Shown here in pieces: positions 1 through 7,247 of a DNA stretch of 22,726 nt (position 1 is its first letter; every line of letters begins with the position of its first letter). The stretch is from NCBI GenBank assembly GCA_009700485.1, contig WLLZ01000018.1, positions 1 to 22,726 of the forward strand, in the 5' to 3' direction. The notes below the pieces were generated by a model. It saw nothing but the letters and a program-made list of their open reading frames with translations. It searched no databases and was not told the DNA's origin. Origin of the DNA: Actinomycetota bacterium (GTDB lineage Bacteria > Actinomycetota > Actinomycetes > S36-B12). Made by a program: the position numbers and the translations under genes.

Positions 1-167
1 CCGTAATTTTGGGTGCCGCGTTTATCTTCCAGACCGTAGTTCTCTATCGAGTTGCTCGCGCACCGTCGACCGAGGTGCTGGTGCCGGCAATGCGACTATT
101 CCATGGCTCAATCACTTATCTTGCGCTACTTTTCTTAGCTGTTGCGATCGACCCGTTCGTCGGTTAG
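1..167 (+). CDS. ctaB: Protoheme IX farnesyltransferase, C-terminal fragment
   Basis: This is the last 54 codons of a gene that begins upstream of the window; the reading frame starts at base 3 and ends at TAG 165-167. CtaB (CyoE, haem O synthase) is a membrane prenyltransferase that adds farnesyl to haem B, the step before haem A synthase. The visible tail contains the family's C-terminal pattern: a VLVPAMRLFH segment followed by the last transmembrane helix (TYLALLFLAVAIDP). The assignment is strengthened by the facing gene ctaA, which performs the next reaction. The last 33 bases overlap the end of ctaA on the other strand, codon on codon. Only the extreme C-terminus is visible, so nothing can be said about the active site. 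Confidence 0.85.
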   Translation, partial: VILGAAFIFQTVVLYRVARAPSTEVLVPAMRLFHGSITYLALLFLAVAIDPFVG

Positions 168-1112
168 TCCGCGGGTTCTGATCGCAGCGGGCATAAATAA
201 GGTAGTAACCCAAACTAACGACGCGCCGAGCACGTGCACCGTAACCAGTGCGACGGGGAGGCCCGAGAAATACTGCGTGTAACCGATAACTCCCTGCACC
301 AAAGAAATAGCAAGCAGCGTGAGTGTCAGGACGAATAACTGCCGGGGAGCCTTAGTTAGCCTGACGGCCAGCAGCATCGCCAAGATGAGACCGATAAATA
401 GCAAAACTACGTCAGCATGAAGCCAGGCGACGGTACGCGGATCGAATCCAAACCGCGACTCGCTCTCTGCATCGCCACTGTGCGGGCCACTCCCGGTCAC
501 TATGACTCCGAGAACTACAACCGCGAATGCGGTGCCAACCATTGCCCAAGTGAGAATTCGAAGTTCTGGACGAACCAAGTAAATAATTGGTCGATCACCT
601 ACATCTCGGGAGCGCACGACAAGGGCTACGCAGCCGGCCGCAATTAAGGTCGACACTAGAAAGTGCGCAGATACACTTAGTGGGCTCAGGCCCGTAAGTA
701 CAGTGATACCACCAAGGATTGCCTGGGCGAAGGTACCAATAATTGGAATGAAAGCTAGTAGTAAAATCACCGGCCGTGCAGGCAGCTCCGCCGCTCTGCG
801 ACGACGTCTATCCATGATCGCAGCAATTACTGCCGCAATCGCCAAGAACACCAGTGCAAACGTAAGTAGCCGATTCCCAAACTCGACATATTTGTGCCAT
901 GCCTCTTCCTGTCGAGCAGTAGGGATGTATGAACCCTCAACACACTGCGGCCAAGTTGGGCAACCCAGCCCCGATGAGGTTAGGCGAACGATGGCTCCGG
1001 TAACCACGATCGCGCACTGGGCCACTAGATTCGCGACAAAGATTCCTCGGACCGCGGGGGTGCATCTACCCGATTTGAATTCCGTTGTTATTTGCGCTGC
1101 CGTGGACGTCAT
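135..1112 (-). CDS. ctaA: Haem A synthase (CtaA/COX15 family)
   Basis: This membrane enzyme oxidises haem O to haem A for cytochrome c oxidase. The 325-residue product has about eight hydrophobic helices. Visible family residues are C51 and C57 in the first extracellular loop (SSGLGCPTWPQC), E77 in the segment EFGNR, and histidines H150, H232 and H293 in later helices. The position that is the first haem-ligand His in classical Bacillus CtaA (E-x-x-H-R) is Asn80 here, with His73 a few residues earlier; I recall the EFGNR form as usual for actinobacteria. An upstream in-frame GTG at 1139 exists. ATG 1112 is preferred because a TAGTGT hexamer lies 7 nt before it and the N-terminus then matches the family. 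The 3' end overlaps ctaB by 33 bp. Confidence 0.9.
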   Translation of the reverse strand: MTSTAAQITTEFKSGRCTPAVRGIFVANLVAQCAIVVTGAIVRLTSSGLGCPTWPQCVEGSYIPTARQEEAWHKYVEFGNRLLTFALVFLAIAAVIAAIMDRRRRRAAELPARPVILLLAFIPIIGTFAQAILGGITVLTGLSPLSVSAHFLVSTLIAAGCVALVVRSRDVGDRPIIYLVRPELRILTWAMVGTAFAVVVLGVIVTGSGPHSGDAESESRFGFDPRTVAWLHADVVLLFIGLILAMLLAVRLTKAPRQLFVLTLTLLAISLVQGVIGYTQYFSGLPVALVTVHVLGASLVWVTTLFMPAAIRTRGLTDERVDRNS

Positions 1113-1119
1113 GTAGAAC

Positions 1120-1147
1120 ACACTAAGGTCGAGGCCCACATTGTCGC
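1120..1147 (-). promoter_or_regulatory. Putative leaderless promoter of ctaA
   Basis: On the minus strand a TAGTGT -10-like hexamer (1125-1120) lies 7 nt before ATG 1112. A GCGACA -35-like hexamer (1147-1142) lies 16 nt further upstream. No Shine-Dalgarno sequence precedes the ATG, so transcription probably starts at or next to the start codon. Inference from spacing only. Confidence 0.45.
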
Positions 1148-1156
1148 CACCCGGAG

Positions 1157-1888
1157 TTACTCCCAGCGAAAGTAGCGGCGCGCGAGAAGAGCCCCGATGG
1201 CCCCCCAGACGGTGAGAACAATGACGGGCATTAGCAGGTTCGCGGTGCCGGGCGCCGGGTCTGTGAGCGAGATAGTGAGTGCGCTAACGAGTGCCGCAGA
1301 AAGGGTGAATTGGATTATTGAGCCTAGGACATCAGGCATTTGGTCAGGTGAAATAATGATGCCGCCGAATAATATAAGTGTGAGAAAGGCCCCATTAGCC
1401 ACAGCGAGCACCGCTTCAGCGCGCAGTGCTCCAGCCAAGAACAATCCCCAGGCTGCGAATGTGAAGGCGCCCAGAAGCGCTATCAGGATTGACAACGGCC
1501 AAGCCCCACCAGGCCGCCAGCCCAGCAATGCACCCAGAAGTAAAACGACCAGCATCGAAAGCAAGGTCACGATCGCGGTAGCAATCGCCTTGCCCGCCAA
1601 CAAGTTCGTTCGGGTTAGCGAAGTCGTGGCCAAGAAACGCAGGGCACCTGAGCGCCGCTCGAATCCGGTGGCAATGGCCAACGAGGTGAAGCAGGTGGCC
1701 AAAAGACTTATTGACAAGACTTTCGGGATTGCGCCATCGATGCCGCCAGGCACAAATGTGGTGAGACCGAGCGCAAGCACCAGCACGATCGGAATGATGA
1801 ACACGAGGAGCAGCTGTTCCCCGTTACGCAGCAGTAGGCGCAATTCCCAGCCGGTATGTGCCTTGGTCCGAGCCCCAGAAGTTATCAC
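1157..1888 (-). CDS. ABC-2 type transporter permease
   Basis: A 243-residue integral membrane protein with a short cytoplasmic N-terminus and about six hydrophobic segments (roughly 28-48, 57-75, 103-125, 133-155, 160-178 and 215-235). This is the usual architecture of ABC-2 export permeases. Its partner ATPase is the gene immediately upstream: the ATPase stop (TGA 1887-1885) overlaps this gene's GTG start (1888-1886) in a GTGA junction, so the two are translationally coupled and probably form one exporter. The position next to ctaA and sufR matches the M. tuberculosis Rv1457c-Rv1458c pair, annotated there as antibiotic-type exporters. The substrate cannot be read from sequence; a link to haem or oxidase biogenesis is suggested only by position. 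Confidence 0.85.
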   Translation of the reverse strand: MITSGARTKAHTGWELRLLLRNGEQLLLVFIIPIVLVLALGLTTFVPGGIDGAIPKVLSISLLATCFTSLAIATGFERRSGALRFLATTSLTRTNLLAGKAIATAIVTLLSMLVVLLLGALLGWRPGGAWPLSILIALLGAFTFAAWGLFLAGALRAEAVLAVANGAFLTLILFGGIIISPDQMPDVLGSIIQFTLSAALVSALTISLTDPAPGTANLLMPVIVLTVWGAIGALLARRYFRWE

Positions 1889-2790
1889 TTGTTACCCTCC
1901 GTGGCTGCGATGACGATGTCCTCTAGGGTGCGTCCGCCAGATCTAATTTCAGTGGCTTGAATCCCGGTCGCGGCGCACCACTTAGTGATGTCGGCCAAGA
2001 GTTGCGGTGAAGCTTGACCTCGAACTTCGTATTGCCCGGGCTTCATTTCGATTACCTGAAATTGGTCGCCAAGTGCGCTGGTTAGCCCATTTAGATCAAG
2101 GCCGCTGGTGGCCCGAAATGAGGTGATATCAGCGGCACCGGTTAAGGCGGCGACGGTGCCGCTGGCCACGATTTTTCCAGCCACCATCACAAGTACGAAG
2201 TCAGCGATTTCTTCGACGTCACCCAGTTGATGGGTCGTTAAGACAATGGCTGTGCCAAGGTCGCGCAAGGCACCCAATGCGGCCAGTAGATCGCGGCGGG
2301 CCGCGGGGTCTAGCCCGGCGGTGGGTTCGTCCAAGAAAAGCAATTCCGGATTGGGTAACAACGCAGCCGCAAGCTTGACCCGCTGCTGCTCACCGCCAGA
2401 CAGCCGCCGGGTCGTGGTTTTGGTTGCCGGGTCGATGCCAAGGGCCGTGAGCAAGGTGATCGGGTCGGCCGGGTCTGGATACAGTTTCGCCAAGTAGGTG
2501 AGCCATTCCAATGGCTTGGCGGTCGGGTACAAGCCACCCATTTGCAGCATTACGCCGATCCGAGAGCGTGAGGCTGCATCAGCCGGTGGCCGGCCAAATA
2601 GGGCCACCGAACCACTGGTTGCCGCCCGCAGCCCGGTGCAGACCTCAACCGTGGAGGTTTTCCCGGCACCATTTGGCCCTACCAAGGCGGTTACCTGGCC
2701 GGCAGTCACCGAAAAAGAGATGCCGTCGACCGCCGAAGTGGGGCCGTAACGGATAACGAGGTTCTCAACCTGCAACACGGTATTTGCCAC
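1885..2790 (-). CDS. ABC transporter ATP-binding protein (ABC-2 exporter type)
   Basis: A 301-residue cytoplasmic ATPase that should energise the adjacent permease. Visible motifs are Walker A GPNGAGKT at 38-45, the Q-loop glutamine near 83, the signature LSGGE at 130-134, Walker B with catalytic Glu in LFLDEPTAGLD at 151-161, and the switch histidine in TTHQ. A C-terminal extension of about 90 residues follows the nucleotide-binding domain, as in the drug/lantibiotic export (CcmA/DrrA-like) group. The GTG start at 2790 is chosen because a TATGAT hexamer lies 6 nt upstream and the N-terminus begins directly at the first beta strand. The gene diverges from sufR across 59 bp. The substrate is unknown. 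Confidence 0.9.
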   Translation of the reverse strand: MANTVLQVENLVIRYGPTSAVDGISFSVTAGQVTALVGPNGAGKTSTVEVCTGLRAATSGSVALFGRPPADAASRSRIGVMLQMGGLYPTAKPLEWLTYLAKLYPDPADPITLLTALGIDPATKTTTRRLSGGEQQRVKLAAALLPNPELLFLDEPTAGLDPAARRDLLAALGALRDLGTAIVLTTHQLGDVEEIADFVLVMVAGKIVASGTVAALTGAADITSFRATSGLDLNGLTSALGDQFQVIEMKPGQYEVRGQASPQLLADITKWCAATGIQATEIRSGGRTLEDIVIAATEGNK

Positions 2791-2796
2791 GAGGGC

Positions 2797-2802
2797 ATCA
2801 TA
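2797..2802 (-). promoter_or_regulatory. Putative leaderless -10 element of the ABC-2 operon
   Basis: Minus-strand TATGAT (2802-2797) matches the consensus TATAAT in 5 of 6 positions and stands 6 nt before the GTG start at 2790. There is no Shine-Dalgarno sequence. A weak -35 (TAGTCA, 2826-2821) lies 18 nt upstream. This element occupies the bases of an in-frame ATG (2802) that could otherwise be taken as the sufR start. Confidence 0.45.
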
Positions 2803-2814
2803 TGGACCCCCGAT

Positions 2815-2843
2815 TTGCCATGACTATTGAATTACGCAACAAT
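2815..2843 (+). promoter_or_regulatory. Putative sufR-suf operon promoter
   Basis: TTGCCA at 2815-2820 (5 of 6 to TTGACA) is separated by exactly 17 nt from AACAAT at 2838-2843 (4 of 6 to TATAAT). The expected transcription start, about 7 nt downstream, falls on the GTG at 2850, which would make the sufR message leaderless. The -10 lacks the usual first T, so this is a moderate candidate. Confidence 0.4.
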
Positions 2844-2850
2844 GTGGTTG
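2837..2850 (+). promoter_or_regulatory. Candidate SufR operator, CAAC-N6-GTTG
   Basis: CAAC (2837-2840) and GTTG (2847-2850) form an inverted repeat with a 6-nt spacer. This is the pattern reported for the high-affinity SufR site of the cyanobacterium Synechocystis. It covers the predicted -10 and the predicted transcription start of sufR, where a repressor would block RNA polymerase. Such an 8-base match is expected about 0.35 times in a window this long, so its place directly before the regulator gene is notable. Mycobacterial SufR is reported to use a different palindrome, so transfer of the motif is an inference. Confidence 0.45.
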
Positions 2851-3557
2851 TGAAATTCCCCGGTGAGGCCGCCGAGCGCCTAGCGCACTCGTTATTGGAC
2901 CTTGGCCCCAGTACCGCGGCCGAGTTGGCCACGCGATTAGGAGTTACCTCAGCGGGGGTTCGGCGGCAGTTAACGGCCTTACAAGGTGCTGGTTTGGTTG
3001 TGGCGGGGGATCGGGCACCTTATGGCAAGGCACCCACCGCCCGCAGGGGGCGTCCGGGTCAGGTCTTTAGCCTCACGGCCTCGGGGCGAGCGGCCCTTAG
3101 CCAAACTTATGACGATCTGGCCGTTGAAGTACTGCGCTTTGTACATGAAACCCAAGGGGATGCAGGGGTTCGGGCCTTCGCTGAGCAAAGGGCCAACCGG
3201 TTGGTCCAGCAGTTGCTACCGGCGCGAGATAACGACGTGACCGGCACGGCCGAGGACATTGCTATTGCTTTAACAGCGGCCGGCTACGCGGCTTCGGTGG
3301 AGGCAGGCGACCACGGGGTTACCGTGCAGCTTTGTCAGCACAATTGCCCAATTGTGGATGCGGCCGCTCAGTTTCCAGCACTTTGTGACGCTGAGACCGC
3401 GGCACTAGGTACCGCACTTGGGCGTCACGTCACAAGGTTGGCGACCTTGGCACATGGTGACGGTGTTTGCACCACGGTTATTCCAACCCACGACGCCAGA
3501 GTTAACTTCCTTGGCCAAATTTCGACCGACCAAATCAATCGAAAGGCATCAGCATGA
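2850..3557 (+). CDS. sufR: SufR-type Fe-S cluster-sensing transcriptional regulator
   Basis: A 235-residue regulator expected to bind an Fe-S cluster and repress the suf operon, itself included. An N-terminal winged helix occupies about residues 5-75 (helix-turn-helix around AAELATRLGVTSAGVRRQL). The C-terminal half carries the SufR cysteine pattern: CQHNCP, then FPALCDAE, then a cysteine in LAHGDGVCTT, the segments that ligate the cluster. GTG 2850 is preferred because it follows the predicted promoter and operator and starts just before the conserved domain. ATG 2802 is in frame with a GAGGG six bases upstream and remains a real alternative; it adds 16 unconserved-looking residues. The TGA stop overlaps the sufB ATG (ATGA), coupling regulator and operon. 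Confidence 0.88.
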   Translation: MKFPGEAAERLAHSLLDLGPSTAAELATRLGVTSAGVRRQLTALQGAGLVVAGDRAPYGKAPTARRGRPGQVFSLTASGRAALSQTYDDLAVEVLRFVHETQGDAGVRAFAEQRANRLVQQLLPARDNDVTGTAEDIAIALTAAGYAASVEAGDHGVTVQLCQHNCPIVDAAAQFPALCDAETAALGTALGRHVTRLATLAHGDGVCTTVIPTHDARVNFLGQISTDQINRKASA

Positions 3558-4975
3558 CAACTTCGGCAGAGCAGCAAGCAGCCACCATTGATGAGCTAGG
3601 TCGGTATGAGTTTGGTTGGCACGACACCGACGCCGCTGGGATAAGCGCCCGGCGCGGGATCAATGAAGATGTTGTCCGCAATATCAGCGCCCTCAAGAAC
3701 GAGCCTGAGTGGATGCTCCAATTGCGGCTCAAAGGCCTTCGGCTCTTCCAAAAGAAGCCCATGCCGACCTGGGGTTCAGATCTCAGTGGCATTGATTTCG
3801 ACAACATCAAATACTTCGTGCGTTCCACCGAGAAGCAGGCAACGAGTTGGGAGGATCTACCAGCAGACATCAAAAACACCTATGACAAGTTGGGGATCCC
3901 TGAAGCCGAGAAGCAACGGTTGGTATCGGGCGTGGCTGCGCAGTACGAGTCTGAGGTCGTTTACCACAAGATTCGCGAAGACCTGGAGGAGCAGGGCGTG
4001 GTATTCATGGATACCGATACCGCATTGCGCGAGCACGAAGATATTTTTAAGGAGTACTTCGGCTCGGTGATCCCGGTTGGTGACAATAAATTTGCGGCCT
4101 TGAATACCGCGGTGTGGTCCGGCGGCTCGTTTGTTTACGTGCCCAAGAACGTCAAAGTTGATATCCCACTACAAGCGTACTTTCGCATCAATACTGAAAA
4201 TATGGGCCAGTTTGAACGCACCTTAATGATTATCGATGAAGGTGCATACGTGCACTACGTTGAAGGTTGCACAGCTCCGATCTACTCAAGCGATTCGCTG
4301 CATTCTGCTGTCGTAGAAATAATCGTGCGCAAGGGTGCGCGCTGTCGCTATACCACTATCCAGAACTGGTCAACAAATGTCTACAACCTTGTCACTAAGC
4401 GTGCGGTGGCACACGAGGGTGCGACCATGGAGTGGGTTGACGGGAATTTAGGCTCGAAAGTAACAATGAAATACCCAGCGGTGTGGCTTACCGGCGAGCA
4501 CGCCAAGGGTGAAACTTTGTCCATTGCCTTTGCTGGCGAGAAGCAACACCAAGATGCTGGCGCAAAAATGGTTCACGTCGCCCCGAATACTTCCTCAAAT
4601 ATTGTCTCGAAATCAGTTGCCCGCGGCGGCGGTCGAACCTCATACCGTGGCCTTGTACAGATTCTTGAAGGTGCACACGGATCCAAGAGCACGGTTAAAT
4701 GTGATGCGCTGCTGGTGGATGACATTTCGCGATCTGACACCTATCCGTACGTTGATGTGCGCGAGGATGACGTCTCGATGGGCCATGAAGCTACCGTCTC
4801 AAAGATCAGCGCGGATCAACTGTTTTACCTCATGTCACGTGGCATGACCGAAGATGAGGCAATGGCAATGATCGTGCGTGGGTTTATCGAGCCGATAGCC
4901 AGAGAATTGCCAATGGAGTATGCAATTGAGCTCAACCGCCTGATCGAAATGCAAATGGAAGGGGCCGTTGGGTGA
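3554..4975 (+). CDS. sufB: SUF scaffold complex subunit SufB
   Basis: SufB is the core scaffold of the SufBCD complex on which Fe-S clusters are assembled from sulfur delivered by SufS/SufU. The 473-residue product has the family's usual length. C383 (in STVKCDALLV) corresponds to E. coli C405, and E412 (in GHEATVS) to E. coli E434, the residues implicated in cluster assembly. The C-terminal motif DQLFYLMSRGM followed by the helix ending VRGFIEPIARELP is typical. Mycobacterial SufB is often interrupted by an intein; none is present here. The ATG overlaps the sufR stop by four bases, and the TGA overlaps the GTG of sufD. Confidence 0.97.
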   Translation: MTTSAEQQAATIDELGRYEFGWHDTDAAGISARRGINEDVVRNISALKNEPEWMLQLRLKGLRLFQKKPMPTWGSDLSGIDFDNIKYFVRSTEKQATSWEDLPADIKNTYDKLGIPEAEKQRLVSGVAAQYESEVVYHKIREDLEEQGVVFMDTDTALREHEDIFKEYFGSVIPVGDNKFAALNTAVWSGGSFVYVPKNVKVDIPLQAYFRINTENMGQFERTLMIIDEGAYVHYVEGCTAPIYSSDSLHSAVVEIIVRKGARCRYTTIQNWSTNVYNLVTKRAVAHEGATMEWVDGNLGSKVTMKYPAVWLTGEHAKGETLSIAFAGEKQHQDAGAKMVHVAPNTSSNIVSKSVARGGGRTSYRGLVQILEGAHGSKSTVKCDALLVDDISRSDTYPYVDVREDDVSMGHEATVSKISADQLFYLMSRGMTEDEAMAMIVRGFIEPIARELPMEYAIELNRLIEMQMEGAVG

Positions 4976-6093
4976 CCACAGCTCCACCGATTGATTTATC
5001 ACCACGGCTGTCGTCATTAGACCCTAATGTCTTTGATGTCCCCACTGGGCGTGAAGTCGAATGGAAGTTTGCTCCCTTAGCCGCATTTAGCAGATTTTTT
5101 CAGGCAATCGAAGGTGCCGGGGATATTCGCGCGACACACGAAAACGAATATGTGAGAAATGTACCTATAAGTGACGTGCATTCCAGTTGGCTCCCCACCG
5201 ATCGACCACTGGCGGTAGCGCGTTCATTGGTGCGAAACGCTGTTGTAGTCGACGTCCCACGCGAGCAGGTGATCGCAGAACCGATTGTGGTGCAATTGCA
5301 GGGCGCTGGCGATACTTCTTACCAGCATGTTGAGATCAACGTCGGTGCATTCAGCAGCGCGGTCTTAGTTATAGAACACGATCTCGATCGTGACATCTGC
5401 GGCGCGCTCGTAGTCAATGTCGGCGATGGGGCCAAACTGACAATGCTGTCGGTGGTCGATGGCGCCACTGATGCAGTGCACCTCTCAGGGTGGCATACCA
5501 CAACGGGGCGTGACTCAACGTTTATTGGTTGCGCCGTGACTCTTGGTGGTGGTTTCGTGCGGATCTCACCTTCGGTGACATACGCGGCTCCCGGCGGTAA
5601 TGCTGAACTGCTCGGTCTCTTCCTGGCTGATGGCGATCAATATCTTGAACACCGAATCTTTGTCGAGCATGAACAGCCGCATTGCACCAGCCGGGTTACC
5701 TACAAGGGCGCCCTTTCCGGGCCTGGGTCGCATACGGTTTGGGTGGGGGATGTACTCGTTCGTCGTGGCGCTACGGGCACCGACACTTATGAATTGAATC
5801 GAAACCTGCTGTTGAATGACGGCCCTCGCGCCGACTCCGTCCCGAACCTCGAACTCGAAACCGGAGAAATCATTGGTGCCGGGCACGCGAGCGCAACCGG
5901 GCGCTTCGATGACGAGCAACTCTTCTACCTCCAATCCCGTGGTATCCCTGAAATTCAGGCGCGGCAATTGGTAGTTCGCGGGTTTTTTGCTGAAGTGCTC
6001 GGACGACTTAATGACGATACGTGGCGAGACGCCATGATGTCGCGGATTTCAGTTCGTCTTGGATTAGCCACTCAGGAGTCAAATAATGAATGA
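4972..6093 (+). CDS. sufD: SUF scaffold complex subunit SufD
   Basis: SufD is the paralogous partner of SufB in the SufBC2D complex and is needed for iron entry. The 373-residue protein has a variable N-terminus and a right-handed parallel beta-helix core. The C-terminal signature PNLELETGEIIGAGHASATG followed by DDEQLFYLQSRGI is clear, and H305 corresponds to the E. coli H360 implicated in assembly. The start is GTG 4972, giving a GTGA overlap with the sufB stop. The 3' end overlaps the Rieske ferredoxin gene by 8 bp. Translation through sufR-sufB-sufD is probably coupled. Confidence 0.95.
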   Translation: MTTAPPIDLSPRLSSLDPNVFDVPTGREVEWKFAPLAAFSRFFQAIEGAGDIRATHENEYVRNVPISDVHSSWLPTDRPLAVARSLVRNAVVVDVPREQVIAEPIVVQLQGAGDTSYQHVEINVGAFSSAVLVIEHDLDRDICGALVVNVGDGAKLTMLSVVDGATDAVHLSGWHTTTGRDSTFIGCAVTLGGGFVRISPSVTYAAPGGNAELLGLFLADGDQYLEHRIFVEHEQPHCTSRVTYKGALSGPGSHTVWVGDVLVRRGATGTDTYELNRNLLLNDGPRADSVPNLELETGEIIGAGHASATGRFDDEQLFYLQSRGIPEIQARQLVVRGFFAEVLGRLNDDTWRDAMMSRISVRLGLATQESNNE

Positions 6094-6433
6094 TTCGTCA
6101 ACTGATTTTGTGAGCGTCTGTCTAGTGAGCGAAGTCACCGCAGGGAAGGCCCGGCATTTTCAAATCGAAGGTGTTCCTGTTGCGGTGGTGCGCACCGATG
6201 AGGGCGTTTTTGCTATAAAAGACCAGTGCTCACACGCCGACGTAGCACTCTCTGAGGGCGAAGTTGAAGGTTGCATGATCGAATGCTGGCTGCACGGCTC
6301 ACAATTTGATCTGCGCACCGGCGATCCACTCACCCTTCCGGCAACGTCAAAGGTGCCCGTCTACCAAACTCGTGTTATTGGCGAGGGCCAAGACGCAACA
6401 ATTGAAGTTTCTCGAACCCCGATGTCCGTTTGA
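6086..6433 (+). CDS. Rieske [2Fe-2S] ferredoxin in the suf operon
   Basis: A 115-residue single-domain Rieske protein like the ferredoxin subunits of aromatic-ring dioxygenases. Ligands are C48-x-H50 (QCSHAD) and C67-x2-H70 (CWLHGSQFD). A further cysteine, C63, lies between the two motifs. There is no signal peptide or membrane anchor, so it is a soluble cytoplasmic electron carrier. No oxygenase or reductase gene is nearby; its place between sufD and sufC, with the 8-bp overlap and a GGAG Shine-Dalgarno at 6075-6078, says it works with the SUF machinery, perhaps supplying electrons. This placement is common in actinobacterial suf operons; the precise role is not established. Confidence 0.9.
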   Translation: MNDSSTDFVSVCLVSEVTAGKARHFQIEGVPVAVVRTDEGVFAIKDQCSHADVALSEGEVEGCMIECWLHGSQFDLRTGDPLTLPATSKVPVYQTRVIGEGQDATIEVSRTPMSV

Positions 6434-6465
6434 CCAATGCAAGACGAAAAGAAAGGCACCACGTC

Positions 6466-7224
6466 ATGGGATCATTAGTTCTAACCGACCTTCACGCCTC
6501 GGTCATCACCGACGACGGCGAACTTGAGATTCTTAAGGGGGTTTCTTTAACGATAGAAAGTGGAACCACCCATGCCGTCATGGGGCCAAACGGCTCCGGT
6601 AAATCCACCTTGGCTTATGTGATCGCAGGGCACCCGAAGTATCGGGTCACCTCGGGCAGTATCACCCTTGACGGTGTAGACGTTTTGAGTATGAGTGTTG
6701 ATGCCCGGGCACGCGCAGGACTGTTTCTTGCGATGCAATACCCGGTGGAGGTGCCTGGTGTTTCGGTTTCGAACTTTCTCCGTACTTCGGTGACCGCGGT
6801 ACGTGGTGAAGCACCGAAATTGCGCACCTGGGTGAAAGAGATGAAGGAGTCGATGGTTGCCCTGCAAATGGACCCCTCGTTCGCCGAACGCAATGTGAAC
6901 GAAGGATTCTCCGGCGGCGAGAAGAAGCGGCATGAAATCTTGCAGTTGTCGCTGCTCAATCCTAAATTTGCAATTCTTGACGAGACTGACTCCGGGCTAG
7001 ACGTGGATGCGCTGCGTACGGTGTCGGAGGGTGTAAACACCTTCAGGGATCAGTCCGATGCTGGAGTTTTGCTCATCACGCACTACACCCGAATCTTGCA
7101 GTACATCAAGCCAGACTTCGTGCATGTTTTCGTTGACGGCCGCATCGTCACGAGCGGCGGTGCCGACCTTGCCACCGCCCTTGAGTCGCAGGGCTACGAG
7201 CAGTATTCACCGGCATCCGCTTAA
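6466..7224 (+). CDS. sufC: SUF complex ATPase SufC
   Basis: SufC is the ABC-type ATPase of the SufBC2D complex; its ATP-driven dimerisation reshapes SufB-SufD for cluster assembly. The 252-residue product has Walker A GPNGSGKS at 40-47, the characteristic SufC signature FSGGEKKRHEILQ, Walker B FAILDETDSGLD and the switch histidine in THYTRIL. The DETDSGLD form distinguishes SufC from transport ATPases. ATG 6466 is chosen because an AAAGG lies 9 nt upstream and the protein then starts at the family N-terminus; an in-frame TTG at 6430 overlapping the previous stop has no support. It is 32 bp downstream of the ferredoxin gene and 23 bp before sufS. Confidence 0.96.
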   Translation: MGSLVLTDLHASVITDDGELEILKGVSLTIESGTTHAVMGPNGSGKSTLAYVIAGHPKYRVTSGSITLDGVDVLSMSVDARARAGLFLAMQYPVEVPGVSVSNFLRTSVTAVRGEAPKLRTWVKEMKESMVALQMDPSFAERNVNEGFSGGEKKRHEILQLSLLNPKFAILDETDSGLDVDALRTVSEGVNTFRDQSDAGVLLITHYTRILQYIKPDFVHVFVDGRIVTSGGADLATALESQGYEQYSPASA

Positions 7225-7247
7225 GCCTGATCGAAGGGTAGATCAAA

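Noticed and set aside
1197..1913. Long plus-strand open frame of 238 codons opposite the ABC-2 permease
   Set aside because: It is the antisense image of a well-supported permease gene, shows no domain-like pattern, and has no start context; such frames are common opposite GC-biased codons.
2759..2771. Inverted repeat AGGTT-CTC-AACCT upstream of sufR
   Set aside because: A perfect 5-bp arm repeat, but it lies inside the ABC ATPase coding sequence about 45 bp before the predicted promoter -35 and matches no known SufR site; probably chance.
2802..2849. Extra N-terminus of sufR from ATG 2802 with a GAGGG upstream
   Set aside because: Kept only as an alternative: the ATG overlaps the opposite gene's TATGAT, and the added residues precede the conserved winged helix. 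Not excluded.
3554..4975. Possible intein in sufB, as in mycobacteria
   Set aside because: The protein is 473 residues, normal length, with uninterrupted conserved segments around the cysteine and HEA motifs.
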